Assembly (NCBI RefSeq): GCF_900963305.1
Contig: NC_042521.1
Location: 3,739,614-3,803,613 of the forward strand
Direction: 5' to 3'
Length of the DNA: 64,000 nt
DNA from: Echeneis naucrates
Lineage: Eukaryota; Chordata; Actinopteri; Carangiformes; Echeneidae
Part shown: positions 11,319 to 21,271 of the stretch, piece by piece
How positions within the stretch are numbered: the first letter of the stretch is position 1
Layout: each line of letters begins with the position of its first letter
The notes under the pieces: model-generated
Told to the model about the DNA's origin: nothing
The model's database searches: none
Seen by the model: the letters and a program-made list of their open reading frames with translations, nothing else
Program-made: the position numbers and the translations under genes

Positions 11319-13461
11319 ATGTCGACACTTCCCGCCAAGCCTGGTGTTCGCCTCAGCGTCTCCGAGTGGGACAGCAACAACCGTCAGCTGTCGGCCGCAG
11401 CTCAGCACGAGCGACTTATTTCCACCGTGGTTCGACAAGAGGGGAGGTCTCTGCGCATCGAGACCAACTGCAAGGTGAGCGGGAGGCCGAAGGGTCAAAT
11501 ACCTGGAGGTGTCCACGCTGAAGTCACACTCTTGCCGCTTTTTCTCTGCAGACTGCCTGGGATGAGAGCGACACCTCCCGCAGGTTGAGAGATCGGGCTT
11601 TGGATGTTGCTCGATGGAAGGAGGCGTTGGAAACATGCGCACAAAAAGTGGATGAAGAGATGGAGGCTCTGACCCTGGTGATTTTTCTGAAAACGTCAAA
11701 AACGACTCATTTCGATGTCCATAGAGTGTCGCCTGTACATTTTTGTGTGCTTGTGTTTGCTTTTGGGGGAGTGCATCGATATGTTTTCACTGAGCCCACC
11801 GTGACGTAACCCGGGCCCTGGTGTGTGTTGGCACAGTGTAAGGAGCAGAATGAGCAGGCCTTGGCCGCCACCGCCACCCCTCTGGAGGTCAGCACCGAGT
11901 GTCTGACCCTGAGGGAAGGGCGGCGAGGGCACGAGCTGGTCGCCGACCCCGTGGACGAACAGCTGAGGAAAGAAGTGGAGCTGATCAAAAGGGTCCAGCA
12001 AGTTCTGCAGCAGGACGTAGACGAAGCCTTCCAACAGCTTTCGTGAGTCAACGAATACCGCCATGCAAGAATGAACCCTTCTCCGTCTTCGGCTTCTCTC
12101 TGAGCACCTTAACTCGTTCTTGCCCTCAGTGTTTTGCAGGAGGCTCGGCATCAGCTGACGGCCGACCTCCAGAACAAGATGGACGCCCTGGAGATTGATA
12201 TGTCCTGTCTGTCACTCACAGTAAAGTCACCTGAGATCTCCCTGAAGACCAACCCAACGCGCGTACCATCCGGGTAACATACAGAGCGGTAGTGTCTCAT
12301 TTTTAGGATTTTACGCGCCTCATTAGCTGAAATAGATAAATGCCATCGTTGTAGTTCGTCCACCCCCCAGGAGTGGGTCCAGTTCAGCCAGTGCAACGCA
12401 GCTCACGCCCAGCAGGCCATGCAGGCATCTCAGCAAATGAGGGAGGACATGAGTCTCACCAGAGCGCAGGTAGGTGTGACGTAACTACGCCTGCTCACAT
12501 CGAGGGGCAAAAAGTCCCGTTTGAAAATCTACAACATGTTTTTCTGAAATGATCCGAGCATCATTATTTCTCCATCCTTTACTTCTCAGCTGCAGAATGA
12601 GTTGGAGACTCAGCGTCTGGCCACTGAGTTCACTCTTCGTAAGCGCCATCACCACGAACAGCGAGCCCGCGATGAGCTGGAGTGGCAAATAAAAAAAGTT
12701 AGACATCAAAATGCCTCCAATTATCTCCTCCGTTTTTTTTTTGTTTTGTTTTTTTTTAAACACGTTGGGTTTCTGATTGTCTGTAGACTGAAGATGAAAT
12801 GGCTGAGATGGAGAGCGACATCCACGGCCTGGACGCAGATCTGCAGGCAAAGACGGCCTCGCTGAAACTGGCTCACACTAGACTGGAGAACAGGACCAGC
12901 AGACCTGGCATGGACCTGTGCAGAGACGAGGTTCAGAGATCACATGTCATCATATTTAATCCAGAGCCTCATCCCGACTGATCTCATTCTTTCCTGTTTG
13001 TTTGCAGGTTCAGCACGGTCTGGTGAATGAAGTCCACCAGCTGGAGGCCACAATCACGACTCTGGAACAAAAGCTGTCTGAGGCTCAGTGAGTCCCTTTG
13101 TTACGAAGAAGTGGAGCTTTTTTTTTTTTGTTTTATTATACCTGTTCACACACAGGAAAATCAAACATCATATGTAGTTCAAAACAAACAGACGAACAAC
13201 GTTAAAATATCCACAGGATCTCATAAAGCTTTACCTCCGTCCGTCCTCATGCACAGGCACTCTCTGCAGAAGATGAAGCTCCATCATGGCCGCATGCTGC
13301 AGGATCTCTCCAGAAAACAGGAAGCTTTATCTCTGGAACAACGAAGCATGAACACCCGCTCCCACCTCAGGCCGGCCTCCTCCAGCACCAAAGCCCCGGC
13401 GCTGCCGGTCCCCCTCACAAACTCCAGTGGGCGGAGCAACCTGCAGCTGCTGGCTCAGTAA
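11319..13461 (+). CDS. tekt2: Tektin-2
   Basis: Coiled-coil filament protein of ciliary and flagellar doublet microtubules. Coding exons: 11319-11474, 11552-11677, 11837-12042, 12130-12273, 12355-12469, 12590-12697, 12787-12930, 13008-13087, 13257-13461. The spliced frame is open for 427 aa; human TEKT2 is 430 aa. Family landmarks: CLTLREGRRG, VEDELHKEVEVI-like DEQLRKEVELIK, the TRVPSG turn, the tektin nonapeptide region RPGMDLCRD and VNEVHQLEATI. The exon 5 acceptor needs care: the obvious cag at 12368-12370 breaks the frame, while the tag at 12352-12354 restores GSSTPQEW, which aligns with the family. The last exon (LQKMKLHHGRML then an S/P-rich tail) is less conserved than the core. The neighbouring gene in human is AGO3, which is also near here. 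Confidence 0.95.
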
Positions 13462-13606
13462 GAGGATGTGTCTGATGGAAACACATTTCCATGAGGATTG
13501 TTAATTCATTTTTAGCTTCATATATTTAACAACCAGCAAGGAAGGGACACTGCTAACATGTTCTCTTCATGCTTACAATATATTATGTTCTGAGAGTGAA
13601 GAAGTA

Positions 13607-13612
13607 AATAAA
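13607..13612 (+). terminator. Candidate polyadenylation signal of tekt2
   Basis: AATAAA, part of an AATAAAATAAATA run, 146 bases after the tekt2 stop. The position is typical for a short 3' UTR. Confidence 0.6.
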
Positions 13613-13619
13613 ATAAATA

Positions 13620-15550
13620 GTTTCTAGAACAAACAAAACGCTTCCCTTTGCTTTATTAATTTATTCCAACTGTAATATTCTGTGATGGCTAATTGGCTTT
13701 TAGTCCATAACAGAGCCATAGCATACTTTTTGTGTTTCACTTTTAACATTTACTGATCAAGATATTTCTGTCATCTGAATGAAATTCTGTTAGATTTATT
13801 TGTTATTACTATTTTTTTTTTTTTACATGCAGAAAAATTCCCAAGTGAAATAGTTTGCATTCGTGCCGGGTAAGGTCAGTGCTTCTATCACCCAGTTTAA
13901 TGGCTTTAATAGCTTTGTTTGGCCTCATCGTTTTGTTTGAGCAACTGACGCTGTTTGGAGCATGAAGACGATGATAATGACGTGAACTTTGACTCATACA
14001 GTAAATACAGACTGAATTAAAAAAAAAAAAAAAATCCAATAAACAGACACTAAACAGGGTCCCTACCATAATAAACCCCTGTAACTATCACCTGCCTCAG
14101 TAGTCATGTCCTCAAATGGAAACAGTTTCTGCTTTAATGAAAAGAAAATTTTAAATTTATGTTCGATAAATTACATTGTACTGTATTTTTGTATTGAGTT
14201 GACAGAAAGCTGAGGCAGAAAAATTCACTAGTCAGGTATTCACTGTTAAATATTAGAAATGTTTGATCCAAGGGCTACCAAAACATTTTAAGTTAATAAA
14301 AATAAAAGGTGAATAAAGCCTTAGTTTGGTTGATGTGGATTTGTTCATTTAAGAAGCAGGGCTTCTGTGTGCGTGTGTGTGTGTGTGTGAGTCATCCTGA
14401 TAAATTGTTGTCCTGACCAAACAAATGCTGCAGCAGGAACTATTTGTCTTTTGTCTGTGAGAAAGCATCACCGCCCTAAAAGACAATCACACAACTATGA
14501 AGGTGTGGAGCTGACAACAAAACCAAGTCCGAGTTTGAACGCAAGCTTTTTATAATCAGACCACAGCAGCTACGAAGTCAACTCACATATTCAGCCCTCA
14601 CAACCATCCAGGAGTCAGTTTTTTTTTTTTTTTTATCACTGATGCTTCAGCTGCCATGAAGACAATGTCTCTGTGAGACGTTCAGCAGAGCGAATGTCCC
14701 CTTCATTCAGGTAGCACATAAAGTAAATATGTCATCCTCACTTTTCATGAGATCTGAAGACGAGTCATTTAACGTGGCTGTTTTGACAATTGGACGGACG
14801 CTGCTCGGCCGGCGAGCAGGTGTTTCAAAAAGGCCTTTTCCTGGAAAAATGTTTCCTGTTTTTTGTTATGATGTTGTAATAAAATACCTCTGCAACACGT
14901 CGTGGTGATTTTCTGCTCCATTTTCTCCCCCGAAGGCCTCTTTGTGTGACACACCCACTCCTCTTTCACACAAACTAAGGATCTCATTCTCCGCCATAAA
15001 GCTGGGCCACATGCCACAAACAAGTCAATGTTTCCCTAAAGCCCCCACCATCCTCTCCTCGCATCAACCATCAACTGCAGCGCCTTTATGGCCCCCCCAG
15101 TTCATTTAGACAGCCTGGGCTCTGAGGGGACGCCCATGTGCTTCCTGACACGCTGAATTATTCTGAATCATTTCACTTAAGGGCCCAGATGCTACCTGTC
15201 TGTTGCCCTCCACTGAGAGGGCAATTAAGGCAACCTGGTGCCTGCTAAATGCCCCCCTGCTTCTGCTTGAGTGGCTGCATCTCCTTATCTGCATCTCTGT
15301 TATGATGCCGTGTGCACCTCGCCCCCTTCGTGCCCACATGCATCAGCGTATCGTGGCCATCGCCTTTTTTTTTTTTTCCCCGCCCCTCACCAGCCTCAGA
15401 GATGATGCACTTGTCAGAGTTGGCTCTGAACGCTGACCGTGACCGAGGGAGACACTCGGCTCCGCTGCTGCTCCGCATCATTCCGTTTGGCCCTGAACTT
15501 TGGTGCCACTGATGGAGAATTTGTTTCTTTTCCTACACTGAGGAGAAAAA
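13620..15550. other. Intergenic, tekt2 to ffar1
   Basis: No gene that I can support. AT-rich sequence with poly-T runs, a short (GT)n run near 14370-14388, then a more GC-balanced stretch from about 15050 that probably holds the upstream region and 5' UTR of the receptor gene. Confidence 0.5.
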
Positions 15551-15673
15551 CATGTGCAGTTTGTTTTCTTCTTGAGACGTCATCCATCATTGTCATGCCA
15601 GTCTGGAGGAAGTGCGACCTATTTGCTGGACTTTCGATGTCTCTCGGCAGCGTCCTCGTCCCAAACTGAAGAG

Positions 15674-16678
15674 ATGAATGTGGCCATCAAGGACTGCGTT
15701 GCCCTCGCCGTCTACACCGTCACCTTCCTGCTGGGCCTTCCCTCCAACCTGCTGGTCCTCTTTGTGTACTTGCGCAAGGCGTGCAAGCGTGGCGCCACGC
15801 CCAACGTGGTGTACGCCCTCAACCTGTGCCTGGCCAACCTGGTGCTGGTGGTCTGGCTCCCCGTCAAGGCCGTGGAGACTTGGCTTCAGGACTGGAGGCT
15901 GCCAGCGCTCCTTTGCCCCATCTACAACTTCTTCCTCTTCTCCTCGCTGTACGTCAGCTGCCTGTTCATCACTACCGTGACGGTGGGGCGTTACCTCAGC
16001 ATCGCATTCCCAATTATCTACAAGAGATACCGCCGCGCACGAATCTCCTGCTTCATCTGCGCTGCCCTTTGGGTGCTGGTGATGCTGCACCTCAGCTTTG
16101 CCCTGGTGGCTGAAGGAGGGGCCTACTTTATCTCCACCAAGGGTCACAACTCAGCCTGCTACGAGAACTTCAGCACCTCCCAGCTTGCTGTTCTGCTGCC
16201 TCTTCGCCTGGAGATGTCCATTGTCCTGTTTCTTCTGCCTCTGACCGTGACGTCCTTCTGCACGCTGCGCTGCGTCACCCTGGTGTGGCGCTCAAACTTG
16301 CCCCCCATGGGGAAGAAAAGGGTCCTGGCTGTCGCGCTCTCCACCCTCATTGTTTTTGTGGTGTGTTACGCGCCCTACAACGCCTCACACGTTGTGGGGT
16401 TTGTGTTGAGGGAGAGCGTGGACTGGAGGCCGTACGCCATGCTGACGAGCTCCTGTAACGTCTTCCTGGAGCCTGTGGTCATGCTCATGCTGTCACCAGC
16501 AGTGTCCAGGGGCATCATGGGAAAACTCTGCGGAAGGCAAAGTCAGTTCAGCCGGATCGAAGGGGTTTGGCATCGAAACCACAAAATCGCCAAAGGTGAG
16601 GCCAATTTAAAGGCCCCGCCAACCCTGTCGGAGAGGAGCCAGGCGGGGGCCGAGGTGACTAAAGTCAGCCAGGAGTGA
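15674..16678 (+). CDS. ffar1: Free fatty acid receptor 1-like GPCR
   Basis: Single-exon seven-helix receptor, 334 aa, of the FFAR1/2/3 family, which senses free fatty acids and signals mainly through Gq or Gi. Start chosen at MNVAIKDC; an in-frame ATG at 15554 would add 40 residues that look unlike the family and contain a plausible splice acceptor near 15649. Motifs: VYALNLCLANL and LPVKAVETW (TM2, FFAR1-like), GRY at the end of TM3 as in FFAR1 rather than ERY, ECL2 cysteine in ACYENF, LPLRLEM (TM5 arginine), APYNASHVVGF (TM6) and DWRPYAML (TM7 arginine), so both carboxylate-binding arginines are present. Odd: the TM7 NPxxY position reads EPVVMLM. Human FFAR1, 3 and 2 are clustered near USF2, matching this context. 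FFAR3 is the alternative. Confidence 0.82.
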   Translation: MNVAIKDCVALAVYTVTFLLGLPSNLLVLFVYLRKACKRGATPNVVYALNLCLANLVLVVWLPVKAVETWLQDWRLPALLCPIYNFFLFSSLYVSCLFITTVTVGRYLSIAFPIIYKRYRRARISCFICAALWVLVMLHLSFALVAEGGAYFISTKGHNSACYENFSTSQLAVLLPLRLEMSIVLFLLPLTVTSFCTLRCVTLVWRSNLPPMGKKRVLAVALSTLIVFVVCYAPYNASHVVGFVLRESVDWRPYAMLTSSCNVFLEPVVMLMLSPAVSRGIMGKLCGRQSQFSRIEGVWHRNHKIAKGEANLKAPPTLSERSQAGAEVTKVSQE

Positions 16679-17036
16679 CGTGGCGGACTGAAGGGCTTCT
16701 GGGAAAACATGTCAACACAATCCACAAGGAGAAAGATCCAGTGTACCTCCTCCGAAAGACAAATAAGAAATAAGCTACTTAACATCCACGTCTGCCATTT
16801 CAAGGGAGAAACATTTTGTCTGCCGCATCACTCTGTGAAAACTCTTTTCTCTCTCCTAAGTTTCCAAAGGGGAAAAAAAAAAACACTGTTTGAGCACAAA
16901 TGTAGTGACTGATGATAGGAAGTGACTCATTGAGCAGCTTGTTTCGGGAAAGGAAACGTTCCCACCGCTGCTCAGACTCCATCATCGTTGGACAAATGGC
17001 TCCATCTTGTGTGTTTCAGTTGCTCTTCCATGCTGA

Positions 17037-17042
17037 AATAAA
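17037..17042 (+). terminator. Candidate polyadenylation signal of ffar1
   Basis: AATAAA 360 bases after the receptor stop; a second AATAAA lies near 17140-17145. Confidence 0.5.
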
Positions 17043-17149
17043 ATGTAAATTATCAAAATATCTGTTCTGTATCATTTCATTCATTGTCCCTCTCACTCAG
17101 GAGGACTTACTTTGTGAAATGTTCTCCACTGACCTTCTAAATAAAATAT

Positions 17150-19013
17150 GATCTTCCCAAATTTTTGTCTGTTGTCAAAAGTGTAGAATCCCTTTGTGTT
17201 TACTTCACATTTCTCCATATTAGTAGTGAAATAAAGAGCTGCACAATGAATCCAGCTATCACTGAAATCAATGAAAGACGGCCGGGTGCAATATCCAAAT
17301 CACCTTTTTTTTTTTTTTTAACAAAACGTGAAGCAGTTTGTGCAGCGACACCTACAACAACAAAACATTAAAACTAAAATCTCATCAGCAACATCAGCCA
17401 AATGTTCAAACTGTGTGATTCACGCTGCGTCCCATGTTAATTTAGTCCAATGAACTTCTTTATTCATTAGTATATACACACAGCAGCTGGTTGGTCCTTC
17501 ACTGCTTCATATTTGCTGTTTTACACTTCAGTGAATACAGCAGCCAATAAAAGAGCTGCATTTCCTCTGATAGCCTGAACCTGTTCTCTGTCTAAGTGGA
17601 GGGTTGATCCGCTCCAGTTCTCGGGGATCTGGTTCACTTGCTGGACTCAGGCCAGGAGTTCAATTTATATTTTAATGAATATCTTCTGCATGAGGAAATA
17701 AAGTGAGGAGCAAACAAACGCGGAGACTCTTAGCTGAGACACTGAGATCAGGTGGACAGGGAAGACCTGGGCTGAAGCCCGTCATTTTGGCTTTGAGTAG
17801 GGACACCAGAGGACACGTCTCCAGCATGGACGGTCCAGCTTACATCCTGTTTGCAGGAAGAAAAACAACCATCGGTCTCCAAAGGTAAACTGATCCTGTA
17901 GGTTTCCACTTTATCTTCTGGCTGAAGGTTCTTTTGTTCATGCTTCATGCTGACAGTCTGACATCTGCTGGTCACAAAGGAAAACAGGTAAAAACTAACT
18001 CTTTACAACAAATTAAATATCAGAAAGTATGATGGAAATTATAGTTTAAGAATATTTCTATCATAATTATTTTAAAGCATTTTATAGGCATTAAATGTGC
18101 TATTAGACTTTGGGCTCAATCTGTTCTGAGTGTTACAATTCAGTAGTTGTTTTAAAACTGGCTTTCTCACAGAGTTTTTTTTTTTTTATACCAGACTGAC
18201 CGGATAACGACAGATCCATCAGATTAACAGTCCAGGTCGGGGGGGGGGGGGCTCCTTTGGCTTGTCCCCCAACTGAGTCGGGTCCAGTTGCTGGGAGATG
18301 GTGTTTACAGAGTGCAGAGAACAAACCCCGTGTCCAGAAGCGTATTAATTTCCGCTGCTGAAGGTGAGCAGATAGCAGATATTCGGGAGGATGTTCATAT
18401 TAAGCACGGCCTTGTTATTGACCAAACACTTGGCTCTCAGGAAACATCTCGTCCTGCCGGAGAGACAGAGAGAACAACTCATGGATGGAGAGTCCAGTTT
18501 GTCAGGACTGACAGAGGTGAGTTCATCACACTTTAACTAATTTACTCATTATTGTCAACAAAAGCCAGAAAAATACCCCAAACCAGCAGATATTTTTGAA
18601 TGGTTTAGCCTTTTTAATTATTTGTTTAAATTGAACTTGTTTAGACTGGTCTTTGTTTGTCTGCATATTTTAATTTAAATCTCTGACTTTGTGAAATTTT
18701 TAGAAAAAAGGTGACTTAATGATTTTAAATGTTGAACTATTGAGTGCATCACTTTTTAACCCAACCCAACTTTAAAGCATGACAATTTCTGTTTTACCTG
18801 ATAATAAATTGCTCAGATGGAGAGATGAGAGTTGAGATATTTTAATCTGAAGATCTGAATGATGGGCATCAGACTTTAGAAATTCTGTTGATTAACATTA
18901 ATTAAAGAAAAACTGTCACTTTGTCTCTATTTTAATTCTTTGCTTTGAATGATGATTTGTGTTTTTGTGTCTTCCTGCTTCGAAGAGATTTTTTCCCGCT
19001 GTGAGAGGCCGCC
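17150..19013. other. Intergenic, between the two receptor genes
   Basis: About 1.9 kb with no coding gene that I can support. The stretch 17690-17890 and a GAAG/gtgagc donor-like site at 18361-18367 could belong to untranslated exons of the downstream receptor. A G run occupies 18240-18251. Unproven. Confidence 0.4.
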
Positions 19014-19994
19014 ATGTCGTGCAGTAACCTGCTGTTTGCCGTCTACATCGTCACCTTCCTGATGGGGGTCCCTGCCAACATCCTGGTGTTCTGCACCTTC
19101 TGCCGCAAAGTGCACCGGAAGGCCGCCCCGATAGACGTCCTCCTCCTCAACCTCACCATCTCTGACCTCATCTTCCTGGCGTTCCTGCCGTTTAAGATGA
19201 AGGAGGCGTCGGATGACATGGCCTGGCTGCTGCCCTTCCCCCTGTGTCCCTTCACCGGCTTCATCTTCTACGTCACCATCTACAACAGCACCCTGCTGCT
19301 CACGGCGGTGAGCGTGGAGCGTTACCTGGGGGTGGCCTACCCCCTCAGGTACGCCCTGTGTCGAAGGACCCGCTACGCCGTCCTGGCCAGCGTCCTGTTC
19401 TGGGTGGTTACCTCTCTGAACCTCAGCATCGTCTACATCATACCCAACGCCCAGTGGCACAAAGGGGCCAAAAGTGACGGCAACAATGGCAGCAGCCCTC
19501 CGCCCCCGACCTGCTACCTGGATTTCAGCGAGGAGGAGCTCAGGATCGTACTGCCGGTCCGCCTGGAGCTCTTCCTCGTCCTCTTCTGCGTCCCCTTTTT
19601 CATCTGCTGCTTCTGCTACGTCAACTTCATCCTCATCCTTTCCCGTCTCCCCAACATCGGCAGGCGGCGGAGGCTGCGCGCCATAGGCCTGGCCCTCGGC
19701 ACGCTGATAGTGTTCGCCGTCTGCTTTGGGCCTTACAACGCCTCCCACGTGGTGGGGTTCGTCCGTAAGGAGAGCGAGGAGTGGAGGAACGTGGCGCTGC
19801 TCTCCAGCACCTTCAACGCCTGCCTGGACCCCTTTATCTTCTACTTCTCCTCGGCGGAGGTCAGGAGCATGTTGAATCACTGCGTCAGGAACGTCATGGC
19901 CAAGCTGCACATCCTGAGATGTCGATGGGCTCCTCCTGCGCCTCCTCCGAGACCCCCCGCAGGTGAAAAGTACAAGGAAGGAGCCATTTCTTGA
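19014..19994 (+). CDS. ffar3-like: Free fatty acid receptor 3/2-like GPCR
   Basis: Single-exon seven-helix receptor, 326 aa, probably sensing short-chain carboxylates. The start has a very good context (gccgccATGt). Motifs: IDVLLLNLTISDL and LPFKMKEA (TM2), LLPFPLCPFTGFIFY (TM3), ERYLGVAYPLRY at the TM3 end, as in FFAR2/FFAR3 and unlike the GRY of its neighbour, LPVRLEL (TM5 arginine), GPYNASHVVGF (TM6 histidine), EEWRNVALL (TM7 arginine) and DPFIFYFSS (TM7). The histidine that FFAR2 uses in TM4 (His140) is replaced by Asn in TSLNLSIVY. ECL2 is extended, with a proline run before TCYLDF, and the C-tail is proline-rich. Tandem with ffar1, 2.3 kb downstream on the same strand, so a product of local duplication. 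FFAR2 versus FFAR3 cannot be settled by eye. Confidence 0.83.
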   Translation: MSCSNLLFAVYIVTFLMGVPANILVFCTFCRKVHRKAAPIDVLLLNLTISDLIFLAFLPFKMKEASDDMAWLLPFPLCPFTGFIFYVTIYNSTLLLTAVSVERYLGVAYPLRYALCRRTRYAVLASVLFWVVTSLNLSIVYIIPNAQWHKGAKSDGNNGSSPPPPTCYLDFSEEELRIVLPVRLELFLVLFCVPFFICCFCYVNFILILSRLPNIGRRRRLRAIGLALGTLIVFAVCFGPYNASHVVGFVRKESEEWRNVALLSSTFNACLDPFIFYFSSAEVRSMLNHCVRNVMAKLHILRCRWAPPAPPPRPPAGEKYKEGAIS

Positions 19995-21240
19995 AGGAAG
20001 AGATCCCACATGAGTTTTAGACGAAGCGTTTGTCTCATTGATAAAGTATGAAAAAGAAAACCAAAGGATTAGGGCACATTTTAGATAAGAACCAACCACG
20101 CTCGTTTTTCTAATGAAGTCACTTGATGCTCTTCAGCATCGTGGTTCACACTGTCTTCATTAGAAAGAGAAGAAACAGCCGCATCTTCATTTATCTTCAT
20201 TAACACATTTTTCCAAATACACTGAAAAAATCTGGGAATGCTGGGAAATCTGCAAAAATGCTGACCCTGTGGGGGGGGGGGGTTTAATGAGTAGACTGAA
20301 CTCTTCGTTTCAAATCAGAATAGCTGAGATGTGGTCACCTCACTTCACAGTTAATTCCAACAAATTTCTGCGTCATCTTTTGACTTCTCGCCCTCCTGAG
20401 GCGCTGCACTCTGTCCGGCCTTCGTGTACAGACGAAGCTGTCAAACAAACTTCAGTCCCTCAGAGAACAACCAGCATACTGTTTAATCAAAGGTGAGTGT
20501 TTTATAGGTGTGAGGGATAAAGCAATTAAAACCCAGAGGATGTTAGAGGACATGGGCAGGAAGCGGAGGCTGCGCGCTGCCAAGTTAATTTGAAGGTGTA
20601 TAGCAGGAAGTGTAAACACAGATTACACAGTGTTGTGTTGAAGTGCAGTTATAAAGTGAGTCTGTGTTTGGTGATAACCCCTCCTGTCAATAAGAACACC
20701 CCCCCCCCCCCCGGCCCATCTGAAGGGATGTCGGTCCAGCCATGCGTGTTGTTATTAATTAGTTCACTGTGTGTGCACCTGCAATTTATTAGAAGTTTAA
20801 TGGACACTAAAGCAGCTTATTGCCCTCCGCCAGCATCGTGGGAGTTTATAAACGTCTGACCGTGACAATTAATGGCTGATAGTTTCATAATCATTTCTGA
20901 AATTCAAGTTTAAGGCCATTTCTCAGCATTCATTCATTCATTCATTCGACAATTACGATCTGTTCTTTTCATTGTTTCCTGTTTGTGTGTAATTATAAAG
21001 GAACTGTTACAGTTCTAATCATTTCCAATAATAAATCTCCATCAAGGTTTTGCTGCTTTTTCTTTAAAGGCTTTTCCTGCCTCATTAACGTCAGATGGAA
21101 AAAAAACAAAACTTTCATTCTGGAAAAGTTCAGTTTTACTCACCAACATTGTTAAAAGTCACCCTGAGAGAGACGAGACTCAGTCAGCTGTCTTCACTTG
21201 TCTTTTTTATTTCCTTTCATGAGAGAAGAAACAAACAACA
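19995..21240. other. Region between ffar3-like and the ago3 3' end
   Basis: Contains the 3' UTR of the receptor gene and a tail-to-tail gap to ago3. G run at 20270-20282, C run at 20700-20712, and CATT repeats at 20928-20947. No gene seen. Confidence 0.45.
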
Positions 21241-21265
21241 AACACAAACTGACATGTTTCATACA

Positions 21266-21271
21266 TTTATT
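21266..21271 (-). terminator. Candidate distal polyadenylation signal of ago3
   Basis: TTTATT on the plus strand, i.e. AATAAA on the ago3 strand, 4.1 kb after the ago3 stop. If it is used, the 3' UTR spans about 21240-25352. Confidence 0.4.

Noticed and set aside
15593-16147. 184-codon minus-strand open frame
   Set aside because: Antisense shadow of ffar1 with the same cause.
17703-18540. Small open frames between the receptor genes as a new gene
   Set aside because: Short, no family resemblance; more likely untranslated exon or intergenic sequence of the downstream receptor.
18927-20099. 390-codon open frame on the minus strand
   Set aside because: It is antisense to the ffar3-like gene; the G/C-rich third positions of that gene remove stops from the opposite frame. 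The translated product is low-complexity charged sequence with no family resemblance.
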